From: Rhizophagus irregularis
Lineage: Eukaryota > Glomeromycota > Glomeromycetes > Glomerales > Glomeraceae
DNA: 64,000 nucleotides
Assembly (NCBI RefSeq): GCF_026210795.1
Contig: NC_089444.1
Location: forward strand, 124,001-188,000
Reading direction: 5' to 3'
A program made the translations under genes and the position numbers. Numbering within the stretch: the first letter of the stretch is position 1; every line of letters begins with the position of its first letter. Below are positions 48,181 to 59,802 of this stretch, in pieces. The notes beneath the pieces are model-generated. The model ran no database searches and had not been told where the DNA came from. It worked only from the letters and a program-made list of their open reading frames with translations.

Positions 48181-49003
48181 ATCATATAGATGAATATTTG
48201 ATGTTTAGCATTTTTATTTATAGGTGACAAGGATCATTACAAGGAATTTAATACAATATACGGTACTCAAACTTCTGATAAATATCGGCTAAGCTGTATG
48301 GCACAACCTGAAGCATCAGATATGCCAAAAGGTATTTTTAACAATACCAAGATTCATGCTTTTGTTATTTGCCATTTTTGTGAAAAAACGTGATGTTTAT
48401 ATAGTATAGCAGTATTAACTTTTGAGCAAAAAGATCAAATTAACATATATATTGACCAAATAAGATATAGTTGTGAAGAATGTTTGTTTCTTCAGGATCA
48501 TTCACTTGGAGGCCTTCTGTTTACAAAACAAGCGCTCACCTGTAATTCCCCAATTGAAGTAGAATATTATTCACGTAGATTACAAAAGGATCAATTATGT
48601 TATTATTGTGAATTAAAAGAATTTTTAATTGATATTGATGATGATATTTTAGAAAATTATCAGTCAGTATATCCTCTTTGTTCTAATTGTAAGATTGGTG
48701 GTCGTAAGATTCATACATGGGGTAAGAAGAAAATACCTGGCATTTCTAACAAAAGGCAAAAACTTAATTAGTATATACTATTTTTTTTTGTAAATTTCAT
48801 CATAAACATTTCAAACAAACTGTAAAAACAATTTTTATAATATAATATTCCTTTAACTTTATCAAATAATAAATCTAACACATAATAAAATTTGAATTCA
48901 CATAGTTTAAGTCATATGACTGTTTGTTTAATTTTATTCAAAATTTCTAAAATTTAGGGGGGTGGGGTTATGTTAATCAAAAGTGTAAGTTGGAGTGGCC
49001 TTA

Positions 49004-49635
49004 TAGTGCTCTGAACAAGTTGAGTCGAGTCAAATTAGTATATGTAAACTCAATTTGACTCGAATTAAATCAAGTTGAGTCTAGTCAAGTTAAAATTATA
49101 AAAAATATAAACTTGATTCGATTTGAGTCAAGTTGGCCTGTCAAACTGAATTGAGTTGAGTCAAATTAAATCACGTGATTTTCTTTGGCTATGCTAAAGT
49201 TGCTTGTCAAAATTGTTGAAATTATTTTTCCATTTCGTCATTTGCATTTTAGTCAATTTTAATAATAAAATAATTTTGTCATTTCATCATGTCGAAATGT
49301 TGAAATTATTTTTACTATTTCAACAATGGCCTTTTTATTTTCGGCAAGCAACTTTAGGCTATGCTGATTATTTCCTTTTTTTGGCAATAGCCATTTCACA
49401 AAATTCCATTTTTGTAATTTTCAAAAAATTTTTATCTTGGATTTTGTGTAACATAATTTCCAAAAAAGGAAATTCCATAAATTTGGCCGGAATTATGTTT
49501 AATTCAGTTTAACTCGACTCGACTCGATTTTATTAAATTATCAACTCGACTTGAATTGATTCGATTTGATTGTAATTTTCAATTCGACTCAACTCGACCA
49601 ACTTGTGAGTCAACTTGACTCATTTCAGAGCACTA
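49004..49635. mobile_element. hAT-like miniature element with AAGTTGAGTC repeats
   Basis: The ends are TAGTGCTCTGAA inverted, followed by GAGTTGAGTCGAGTC-type repeats on both sides (49018-49160; 49508-49620). The plan resembles the hAT at 45212-48180 (TAG-x-GCTC end plus GAGTC repeats). There is no gene and no clear flanking duplication. A smaller element is nested at 49195-49356. Confidence 0.68.
49195..49356. mobile_element. 162-bp miniature element with 8-bp duplication
   Basis: The ends are TAAAGTTGCTTG inverted. GGCTATGC is repeated at 49187-49194 and 49357-49364. The interior (AATAATAAAATAATTTTGTCAT, TTCAACAATGGCC) matches 223-326 in this window. An 8-bp duplication suggests hAT-type mobilisation. 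Confidence 0.78.
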
Positions 49636-49879
49636 CACATTTATGAAAAATTACTAATTTATTTCTTTTGAAATGCCAAATTTAGTTTATTTATAATAAT
49701 AATAACTGATTTATTTAACAATAAATCAAAATAATTAATTATATATTTATTTTAATAAAATTTATTAAAATTTATTAAAAAGCAGTCAATAATAAGAAAT
49801 GAATATTTTGCAATAAATCTGTCATAAAATAATAAAATAAATAAATTTCATCATAAATCTATATAAGATTTAATCATTA

Positions 49880-50420
49880 TATTCAGTTTGGGTATTATCA
49901 TTAGTCTGTGACTGCGATTTACAATTATCAGCTGAAGTGTTAGAACCAGAAAATCTGTATTGGCAGGTGTATTTTGAGTTTTATACACCCATTCTGAAGT
50001 ATTTTTAGGGTGTTGTAAGGTGATACAATACCTTTTGTCATCATAGTTTCTCCCTTCATTAATTGCACCATTTGTAGAGAAAATACATGAGTATCCAAGA
50101 CGTTTTGAAGAAAATTAATAAGTTGTAAAGTTATAAAGTCATTAAAACAAATAAAATTAGTTGATATTTTTAATAAAATATGATAAGAAAAGATTGTTAT
50201 ACCTCATCGGAATGCCAACTCAAGTTATAAGTGATAATAATTTTTCTGTTACCATTTAGTTGTTCTTTATCCATTTCTGAGTCTTCGGGTGAATGGTAGC
50301 CAGTATCTTTCAGAATGTTTAGGACCTCTGTCTTATCATAATCTTTTACTTGATTGTTATTACATTTGAAAAGTGAAAGAGCACCCTTGACTCTACATGA
50401 TTTTTTCTGAAATATAATGA
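49880..50420 (-). pseudogene. Gene fragment, product unknown
   Basis: On the minus strand two exon-like stretches read well: CRVKGALSLFKCNNNQVKDY, TEVLNILKDTGYHSPEDSEM and ITYNLSWHSDE (about 50400-50200), ending at a GTATAA donor, and LGYSCIFSTNGAINEGRNYD plus CITLQHPKNTSEWVYKTQNT (about 50105-49960). A frame break follows. No domain is recognised. It could be the end of a decayed repeat-encoded gene. Confidence 0.4.
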
Positions 50421-52148
50421 ATGTTTAGTATCAATTTCGAAATAACAGTAAAAAACAGATTCTACCTTATTCAATCTATTGTTTTTATGCAGCCTTCTGT
50501 TATCTTTATCAATTACATCTCGCTCAACATTTAAAAGTCATGTTCTGCAATGCTTGTGTAAGGCAGCCAACCAATCGTTTATTTGCTTATACGAAAGATT
50601 AAATCAAGGCTTTATAGAAGCAATTAATTATGGTATTAATTATTGTAAGATGTTCGCGTTTGTCTCATTTGTAAATTTTTTGTCATATTTTAACGTTAAT
50701 TTGGAAGGCATCATTTTTAATATTACCTTCATTTCAGTCTATAATTATTTATAAAAGATTCATAAGAAGGATATTTGAATCGTGTAAAATGAACTCTAGC
50801 ATTTTCTTCAATTCCATCACAATTTTTAACATATGCTGCACTCGTAATTAATTATGTTCACTTCTTTTTTTTTCAATAAATTTTGTACTATGAATTTTCA
50901 TTTTCTTATATTTCGCGATTTGCTGCATTTTAAATAATAAACTATATACAGTATAAACTTCCCGTTCTTACCACTTCATATAAACTTCTAATTTCGTTGA
51001 CTATTAAAGACGACTTTGGTTAAATCTGTTAATTTCAGTATGTTCTCTTTTATTTGCTTCTCAGTAGTAAAAATCTCTGAATACGAACAAAATTTAATAA
51101 TGGTAAAAGTTATTTGGGGACCAGTAGCGAGAAGGTAAAGTCGTTATTTCTAGGAAATAATCCGGTAAAATTTAAATATCACATGCGTGCTTATTAGTTA
51201 AAAACAAATAAGAATAGAAATATTTAAAATTCGTATTTTTATATTTAAATATATTTTGCACCTATCGGTAAGATGAATTAGTAGATTTCAATGCTTTTTC
51301 ATTTTTATATAATAAATAATAAATTTTATACTCGTCCAGTAAAACTTCATTTGTACTAATAAAAAGTTGGCTAAATATATGACTTTAACTGGATTTTAGT
51401 TATATCGTTCTTAAGTAAAAGATACTTACCAATTGTAATACATTAAACCTTCCATGTCAACTTGGAGGTATTTTAATTATATGAATGTTTGATTGGTTAA
51501 ATTTCAGAACGGATTCTTACATTACTGTTTTTCTTCCGGTTGACATGTAATAATAAAGAATTGGATCTGATTATTAAGCAACATTTAACTATAATTTTAA
51601 ATAGTAAATAATAAATAACGTAAATGGCTGGATCTATGGATTATCTTTTCTGTATCAGGTATATTCTAATTTTTAATCACATAAACTATGACAAATCAAA
51701 TTTTATAAGTACGTCACATATTTGCATATCGGAATAAAAAGGGAATATAAATTTTTGTCATTATATTTACAATATAATCCCGATATATTACGTGTTAATT
51801 TCTAAAAAAAACTAATTTTTTAATACATGTTTATACAGCTACTTATAATTTATAGATACTGAATAAGGGTTGACATTTGTACAATAAACCTGCTAAGTTT
51901 TAATAAATTCCGAAAATCGCCATTATTCGTTGTACTGAAGTACGGTCAAATGCACAATGCCAATTATGGAATAAAAATAACAAAATAACTTGTAAAATGA
52001 TCTACAATTCCCACGATTGGCAAGATAGAGCTTTTTTTTATATAAATAATCTGTATTTTTCTAAATTTTTTTTTTTTCAGTAAAAGATAATATTCAAAGA
52101 TAAAAAAAACCTCTTCAGAGATAAAATTCACTTTAAGAAAAAAGAAAA
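50421..52148. other. Spacer and upstream region of the alternative oxidase gene
   Basis: No gene is supported. The last few hundred bases before 52149 should contain the oxidase promoter and 5' leader. A TACGTCAC half-site lies at about 51710; its use is not shown. A T-rich stretch ending TTTTCAG at 52080 could be a 3' splice site of a leader intron. Confidence 0.45.
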
Positions 52149-53399
52149 ATGATTCGCTCGGTTTTTCGTAACACATTTCTTCGTAACACAACTACTTTCA
52201 CCGAAACGGCTGTTAATAATGCAGGCCATTATCATAAATCAATTTTACCACAAAATTCGATGTTCTTACTTACTAGAGCATTTACTATCCACGCATCACG
52301 AATGCAATCAGCCAATGCAACCATAAACGGGAAAGAACCTGATGTAATACATCAAATTCCTGAAGATTTGTTTTATTTGCATCATCCAAAACCTGTTCGT
52401 CATGAAATTCTCGAATCAAAAACACCTTTAGATTCTAAGGCCTTAGAAAATATTGATATCAGCCCAGATTTACATCGTCAACCAGTTACTTGGAGTGACA
52501 AGATTGCTTTTTATACAGTTAGAATATTAAGAATTCCTACCGATTGGTTCTTTAAGAAGAAATATATTCATCGTGCTGTTATGTTAGAAACTGTAAGTAG
52601 GGTGCAGCGGATGAATTTTATTGCAGAAAATTTGTTAGTGATCTAATTTAAAATTTTTTTTAGGTTGCCGCAGTTCCTGGTATGGTCGGAGCTACAATCC
52701 GTCATCTCCGTTCTTTAAGAAAATTGCAACATGATGGCGGTTGGATTGATCATTTACTTCATGAAGCTGAAAATGAACGGTAGAGATATTAAAATATTTA
52801 AGAAACTTCATTTTTCAAAAAAAAAAAAAAAAAAATTAATTAACCTTTTTCTTTATTTAGTATGCACTTGATGACATGGATGCGTATTTCACAACCTAAC
52901 TGGTGGGAACGCAGTCTGATCACTCTCGTGCAAGGTGGATTTTATAACATGTTCTTCATGTTATATTTAATTAGTCCAAGAACAGCTCATCGTGTGGTTG
53001 GATATCTTGAAGAAGAAGCAATTGTTTCTTACAATTCTTTCTTAAAAGGTAAATTAGATACTTCATCTTTTTTTTCTTCGGTATATAGTTAAATGATGAC
53101 ATTATTTGTTGTTAGAAATCGATAATGGAAATCTTGAAAATTCCAAAAACGTACCAGATATCGCCATAGATTATTGGAATTTAGATAAAAATACAGCTAC
53201 ATTAAGAGATGTGGTATTGGCAGTTAGAGCAGATGAAGCTACACATCGTGATACCAATCATCATTTCGCTGATAGAATTTTAGTTGGTCATGAAGACTTG
53301 AGAGAAGATATCAAACGTGCATTTGAGGATCATGATAAAACCAAGAAAATGGCCGGTCTGACTAATGAGGCTCCTGAAAAATGGAAATGGAGTAAATAA
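52149..53399 (+). CDS. AOX: Mitochondrial alternative oxidase
   Basis: The four exons 52149-52592, 52664-52779, 52861-53048 and 53116-53399 join in phase to 343 residues; introns are 71, 81 and 67 bp. The N-terminus ([13 protein letters not shown]...) is Arg/Ser/Thr-rich with no acids, as in a matrix-targeting peptide. The di-iron centre motifs are all present: VMLETVAAVPGM (Glu147), NERMHLMTW (Glu186, His189), [11 protein letters not shown] (residues 236-240) and [12 protein letters not shown] (Glu290, His293). The enzyme passes electrons from ubiquinol directly to oxygen on the matrix side of the inner membrane, bypassing complexes III and IV, and protects cells when the main chain is blocked. 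The length is normal for fungi. Its 3' end faces the sterol gene, 215 bp away. Confidence 0.97.
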
Positions 53400-53614
53400 A
53401 AGTGAAATTACGGTATACGGCATAGATTATAATGAACATTTACCAAAAAAGAAATTTTATAATAATAGTTATTATGAGAATTTATCTATGAAAAACAATC
53501 ATATATATTAATTTATTATATTTTTAAAATCAATTTTTTTTTTGAAAAAAATTATTAAATCAGTTTTTTTAAATAAAAAGTTCCAAATAAAATTATCCAA
53601 TTTTAATTAAATTT
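53400..53614. other. Convergent intergenic region
   Basis: 215 bp between two convergent stop codons. It is AT-rich and contains AATAAA-type signals for both strands (for example near 53570 and 53587), so the two transcripts probably terminate here or overlap. Confidence 0.5.
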
Positions 53615-54851
53615 TTAGTTATTATTAAGTGAATTAAGAACGGGTTGACAAGCTCTTTTAACTCCTTCTTCTAAATCTACCAAAGGTTCATATCCTAATC
53701 TATTTCTAGCTTTATTAATATTAAAATATCTATTGGTAGTAGCAAATCTAACACGAAATCTAGTAAATCCGGGTTCTTTACCGGTAATATAACTTGCCAA
53801 TTCAGCAAGTGAAGCGATAACGAACCCAAATGAACTAGGAAATTTTAAAATATATGGTGGATAATGATTGAACTGTGCCCATATAAGCCTACATAAGTCC
53901 CAAAATGGAACTGGTGTACCATTCGTTATAAAGTATGCCTTCAAAAACGCGAAAAAACCAGTAAGAAAATTTGATTAATAAATATTTGTATACAAATGCA
54001 AAATATTTTATATTTACTTCGCCTGCTGTTTGATTTTCTACGGATAATTTATCGACAGCTAAAATATGTGCGTAAGCACAATTTTCCACGTACGTCCAAT
54101 CTACGAAATTCTCATTATTTCCTATTTGAAATTTCGTTTGTCCTTGTTCCATTACTTTAATAAAACCTGGAATTGCTTGCCTGTCATTTGGTCTATAAAG
54201 AACTATTTTTAATAACAAATATATTTGATATTTTATGAAATAATGTAGAATATCGATTATTTACCCAAAAATACCACAAGGTCGAAGTGCACAAGTTAAT
54301 AAACCATTCCTTCCGTTCGCTTCTAATACAAGTTTCTCTCCTGCTGCCTATAAATATATTATTAAAATTATTATTAAAGAAGTGTATAACGTAAAAACTC
54401 GTAAATTATCTATTACCTTAGTTTCATTATAAACGTTCATATGTTTTTCAGGATAAGGAGCAGTTTCGTCAGTATTAATTAATTCAGAGTAACCATCATA
54501 AACAACGCTAGAACTACTTGTATAAACTAACTTCTTAACACCAAATTTAACGCAAGCCTCAATAACATTTTTAGTCCCTTCGACATTAACTTCCCAAAAT
54601 AATCCTTCAGATTTACCATCATGAGGTGGTGAAGCTGTATGAATTATGGCTGTAATATTTTCTTTTTCTATACAATCACTAATATCATCATAGTTTGATA
54701 AGTCTCCTTGATAATGTTTTATTTCTTTATCAAAATACCTTTGAACAATATCAAATACTGTTATTGATGTTTCTCCCCTTTTAATTAACATTTCCACTAC
54801 CCATCTACCAACAAATCCATCTCCTCCAATTATTAAATAATTCTCTACCAT
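53615..54851 (-). CDS. ERG26: Sterol-4-alpha-carboxylate 3-dehydrogenase (decarboxylating), ERG26-like
   Basis: Exons 54851..54417, 54347..54265, 54192..54018 and 53938..53615 join in phase to 338 residues; introns are 69, 72 and 79 bp. The N-terminal Rossmann motif is IIGGDGFVGRWVVEML; YNETK (Tyr141-Lys145) is the short-chain dehydrogenase catalytic pair, with TSSSSVVYDG upstream. Later family blocks are LTCALRPCGIFGPNDRQAIPG, VDWTYVENCAYAHILA and FNINKARNRLGYEPLVDLEEG. This is the 3-beta-hydroxysteroid dehydrogenase/isomerase family. In sterol synthesis the enzyme oxidises and decarboxylates the C-4 carboxysterol on the endoplasmic reticulum with ERG25 and ERG27. The size matches fungal ERG26 (about 350). 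A related NAD(P) steroid dehydrogenase of other specificity is the main alternative. Confidence 0.87.
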
Positions 54852-57080
54852 ATTTATTGTGTAAAGAAGAAAGTTTCAATTTCCCAAAATGACAATAACT
54901 ATATATATATCAAAAAAAAAATCTTGTGATACCGGAATAAACGTTATACATAGGCAATTTTAAAGATTATCATTGACACGTTAAATTTATGACTACCATA
55001 AAAAAACTCGTGTCACTGAAAAAAATTTTTAAATTCTCTCGTCGATCATCTATAGCAAACTTTTAACTGTTACTCCAGCAAGCTCACTTTAGCTAATACA
55101 ACGCCACAACTAAAACATTCAAATTATCAAGAAATTTACTACTCCACCCGAAATTGTGAATTCCCGGGTGAGGCACAGAGGTACGACCGAAATTTTCTTC
55201 TTACATTTTATTGTTCTATTGCCATATGAGAAATAATTTTAGGCGGCTACAAAAACATCAAGAGATCAGGTCTTCTATGTTAACAAGAACACGCACTCAA
55301 CCGCATTTATTTTAATGAAGGTCCCGACAAGGGACTGTTTATGAGAAAGACTAGGTGCTGGTGTACAAATAGAAGCAAGTTATTTGATGAGTTGCAATAT
55401 GCTTTTTGATTGATATAAGAACCTATCAATTTTGCCAAACAGAAAGTAGTTAAATATGGAGTTATACAGATCAGCAACCGCTAGACCTCAATCGTAAAAC
55501 GCCTTATCTCCCAGTACCTTGTGAAAAAATTGTCAATCCTGAAATTTCTGCAACGAGAACCTGCATTCCGGTGATAGAGGAGGAATGTTTGGGGTGATAT
55601 ATCTAAACTTTAGCCATCAAGTTAGAATAGAATTGTACGATTACTTTTTATCATAAGAAGTGAAAAGATACTTTGTAAGGAAATTTAAGGACAAGTATAA
55701 ACGTAATTTTACTATAATTAAAGTTACTTTTCTCGTATTATTTGTAAATTCTCGTGAGCCTTTTTTTAGTCTATATAATATCTTTATTAAAGTAGTTAAG
55801 CAATTTCCATCACGCTTGATTATTGATTTATTGATACAAGACCATTCTTGATACAGGTGCTTTGAAAATAATACAGTCTGTGATTGCCAAAATTTTAAAA
55901 ACAGTAGTGTTACTGTACTGTCACAGTTTTCTATTTAAACATATATTTAACCAATATATTACTACATGTGATGATCACCTACGGTTATACTCTTGCATTT
56001 TAAATTTAATTTTAAAATTTAATATTTAACATTTGTTCATTTTAATATTTATAGTTTTACACAATTAATAAAACTATCTAAAAAAAAGGATGATTTATTT
56101 GAATAATTCATAACGGTATATTATATAAAAATGACCAGTAAATGATCATTATGTGAATGTAATTTCCCTCAAAAATATATTCCAAAATCAATCTTGGGAA
56201 TATATAAAGTTGGTGTCCTTGTTAGTGTAAGTAAAAACGAAATAATCAAACTTACTACTTACATTCAATATCATTAATCAGACGAACTCTTATATTCCGC
56301 AAATTAATATCAAGGTATGTTGGTTTGATTTCCCAGCTTGAATCTAGATTTTAGTGATTTTAGTGCAGTATCGTATCAAACCTTTATTATATAATAAATA
56401 TCTTGGATACTTCGTCTCTTGCTTCATCACACGATCTGTGTGAGCGAGAGGAAACAGATGTGCGAAATTTTGTAGATAGGGGTCGGAAAGATTATAATAA
56501 CTAAAACTTACTCTGAGATAAAGCTTTCAGCTTGCGGCGCTTGCACTGACGTCGATTAAATGCTAAACATCCTTGTTAGACTAAGGGTCTCAGCTCGTGC
56601 TCAATATTGACCATCACGCTATCATGTGACTTGTGGCCTGTGGATGATAGTTTAATTTTAAGCGGAATTAAATAATGAATAAAGAACACATAAATATCGT
56701 TCGTGTTATTCATAAAATAATTCTTGATTTCGTGTAATACCGGTAAACAAAGTCTTTGTGAAGATGTACAAGATTGCTACATTATTATATTGTTATCTTT
56801 TTTGGGAGAACAAATAACAAATTCTAAGTTTGGAATACAGCAGTTGGAGAGCGGAGGAGTGTGACAATTATTTTCCATATGATCACGTAATAATGAATTT
56901 TTATGGTGACGCCGGAAAAGTCGCTCCGGATAATCGGATGAATAATGTTTTATTTTTTCCCCGTAAATATGATTATTTTTTATTTTTAATAAAAAATGGA
57001 GAACTTTTGCATTCATGTTTATTTAATGGTAAATTTTAATGGATTTTATTTATTAATTTTCTACCTTTATACCATCTAAT
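54852..57080. other. Spacer upstream of the sterol gene
   Basis: No gene is supported; several short frames here lack any known domain. The proximal 250 bp should hold the sterol gene promoter. 55000-55620 has a somewhat higher GC content and could be a decayed gene or leader sequence, but I could not find a coherent frame. Confidence 0.4.
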
Positions 57081-58720
57081 TATTTAGAACAGGTTCTAAA
57101 CGGTCTTTTAATTCTCTGATGAATGCACCAGTTTGTTCTGTATTACCTTTCTCTTCAATCCTCAAATACATACTTCGCATTCTTTCCATTAATTACTTAT
57201 AGCTAGACGTTGATTCTCCATTTCCTTTTCAGTTTCGGTTATTTCGGGTACTTCCAAGTCAACTAATTCACAATCCGAACCAGCCTCATCAATCATTCAT
57301 CTGCTGAAATCTCTCCCATACGTCGGATGTCAACAGCTTTGTAACGCCACACATATTTTCAATAAATATATGACAACAAAGTAACAAGTATCGATAAAAA
57401 AATAACAATTATAATTTAGAGATGTAAGACCTGCTTTTTTCCATTTATTCTTCAACAGTGCAATTCATTTGTTGAACAGAAAATGGGTATTTGTGAACTT
57501 CACCATCAATACCAATAGCTGAAATTCTTTAGTACGAAATTCATAAGCAGTATGCTCTGAATCTGAACGTCTTTCTCATCAAGTGAAAATTTATAAATTT
57601 AATTAATATTTAATAAAGACAAAATATTAATACAAATATTACATACCAATTAAACCATGTTATGAGGGGATTATTTCATTAATCCACTATGGAGCATTTG
57701 TTGAGGTAACCTGCAAAAGCTGAGGTGTCGTGCTCAGAATGTATCAATTTCTTGAATTGTTTGATAGTTGGATTTGAACATTCATTGATCGTAACCAATT
57801 TCGCTGTATCTTTTTGTCATAAATTCTATTCATTCAAGTTCGCATAATATGCACTGTGCAAAAAAGAATATAACACTCTTGTTCACCGTTTTCAAGATCC
57901 GGAAAAGCCATTTAGTACCGTTAGATTTTTGGTCAGAAAAAAATATATTTCAGACTCCAGTGACGTGCAAACCTTCATCATCTGCAATAATGTTACTATC
58001 TTCACCACTTCAAAGAAGTGGGCCAACATCCATAATTATTGCGAAGTAAACAAGTGAAAATCATATTTGTTTGTCTTTGTCTGTGGGATCAATAAAGAGT
58101 TAATCAGCCATGTTGCTCAAGATTTTTTAAGTTGATTGGGATGTATCAAAGATGGATAAATGAGAAATTTCATTAAATTATTCTTGTTTTTCTAAGAAGG
58201 TGATAGAATCTTGAATATCTAATCCTCGCTTCTTATTTCTAATAGAATGTGCATCATCAAGAGGTTCACACGCTTATATGTTATATTTGTAGTCTTAATT
58301 CTCTTACACTTTCTTCTAAGTCCAGCTTTTCAGTTACATATTCTTTTATGCACTAACAATTTTGGCGGATGACAATACTTTAAAGTTTCTTTTATAATTA
58401 AATCTCAGATAATTTTTGAACGTTTAAGCTTTTCACTTTGAACCATTCAACCCGTATTTCTATTCAGAAATATGGCGTTAAATTTTGATTTATGTCAATA
58501 TATTAGAAGGCCGAATTTTCGTTATACGACATGTTTCATGCGGAATTCCTTTTCGAGTATTATGTTTATTAAATCGATAAACTATCCATGAATTACTGTT
58601 AATATTATATTGTTGAACCATACATTTGATACAAGGGGCATTCCTTATCAGATTAATTCAATTGGATGTTCGTCTTTGGTTAGGAGTTGAGTCCTTTAGA
58701 TATTATAGCGTGATTAAAAA
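57080..58720 (-). pseudogene. Decayed gene, unknown product
   Basis: Minus-strand coherent fragments are interrupted by many stops and shifts: WFNNINSNSWIVYRFNKHNT and KGIPHETCRITKIRPSNI (about 58620-58500), LVTINECSNPTIKQFKKLIH plus SEHDTSAFAGYLNKC (about 57800-57680), SEHTAYEFRTKEFQLL (about 57560), SDCELVDLEVPEITETEKEM (about 57280) and RMRSMYLRIEEKGNTEQTGA (about 57190). The order is consistent with a single gene read right to left. The family is not recognised. Confidence 0.45.
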
Positions 58721-59802
58721 GAAGTAAAATAACTTTTTTTTATAAAGAGAATATATTTAGAAATAAGAAACCCATCGAAAAAATCAATAGTTTCTAAAAT
58801 ATGTACATTATTTATTTATTTAAGTATTATTTATTTTATTCTTTTTCGTAATTAGCGAATAACACATACCGACAAACAAGAAATTTAGCAAAGCTCTTCG
58901 TGGTGATGAAAAAATGATTTATTTTTGTTTCAGTACCGGGGCCACAGTAACAGGTTTGTGGCACGTGATTCGAAATGAGCTTTTCGGGTGGGGTTACTGG
59001 GGTATTCCGATCCGGCACATCCGGAACGACGCTTTAGGCCTCTCGTTTGTCGCTTTACTCTTTTAGTCATTTATGTTTTTCGTTTTAAATTTTTTGCAAA
59101 AATTTGTTACTTTCATTTTAAATTAAGAATAAATAGAAAAATGAGGAAAAAAAAAGATAGGTTATGCTGGTCATGGATGATTATTATTGCGGAATATTTA
59201 TCGACATAAATATGATTGTAATCATTCTCTTCCAAATAACATAAAAAATTACCATAGTATAAAATCAGTGTCAGCAAATTTTGTTGTCACATGCTTCTAA
59301 TACGAGAGATGATATTGTAATTAGGTAGTCGAAGAGCAGATTATAAAACAGTAAAAAAAAGTTAAAGCTAAATTGTGAATTAGGAGAAGCTACTAAAAAT
59401 CAATGTCACTTTATGCATGGATCACATTTTGTTGAATTATTTAAACTAAAAGGATTGGTTTATTTGATCCAGCAGCAAATATTTCAAAACATATAAACAT
59501 TTATCGTTAAAAATCTTTATTTTTTAATGTTTTAAAATGTAATCAATTCCTGAGGTAATATATTTTTTCACCAGAATTACATTTAATTAATAATTAATAT
59601 AACCTAATTAAATTAAATATTATGCCTACAAGTTTATTCAAATTGCCGTAATAAAATTTTAATACATAGAAAAATCAACAATAAATAAATCATAATAACA
59701 GTGTATAATTTGCATTCGTATTGAAATGCTAGCTCTATAAATGAAATTAATGATCATAGATTTCGCATTATATCCTATTATCTTAGGTAGTATGGATAAA
59801 GT
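58721..59802. other. Spacer downstream of the GATA-finger gene
   Basis: No gene, RNA or clear repeat seen. Confidence 0.45.

Larger units (their letters stand above)
44004..48771 (+). pseudogene. DDE-type transposase gene (TDGGPDHR family), broken by stops and a hAT
   Basis: Blocks in order: YSKIGKPAMLVDAYYCIAYW, IPIGELIATSTGVRNKLTLAPLDG, SACDHDFNKLSLTPSVSLFVDIP, FYQGQIYVSYKD (44004-44519); then LLLYTDGGPDHRCTYGSVQISL (44540-44610), FLCAIRTAPYNS, NPTERIMSILNLALQNVVL (44680-44735), LRKELTNSIDSIQRFL, and after the hAT KDHYKEFNTIYGTQTS (48233) and a Cys-rich C-terminus with LCYYCELKEF and YPLCSNCKIGG. TDGGPDHR and PTERIMS look like the Asp and Glu of an RNase H-fold nuclease. I know similar uncharacterised proteins from other eukaryotes but no established family name. 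Stops at 44518, 44670 (in the expected Trp position before NPTERI) and about 44778, plus TGA near 48390, show it is dead. A hAT sits in an intron-like stretch at 45170-48230. Confidence 0.62.

Noticed and set aside
50479-50754. 91-codon plus-strand frame
   Set aside because: No domain; hydrophobic composition typical of chance frames in A/T-rich DNA, close to a minus-strand gene fragment.
55140-55600. Possible gene in the somewhat GC-richer stretch
   Set aside because: All six frames have closely spaced stops, and no splice pattern or domain could be made.
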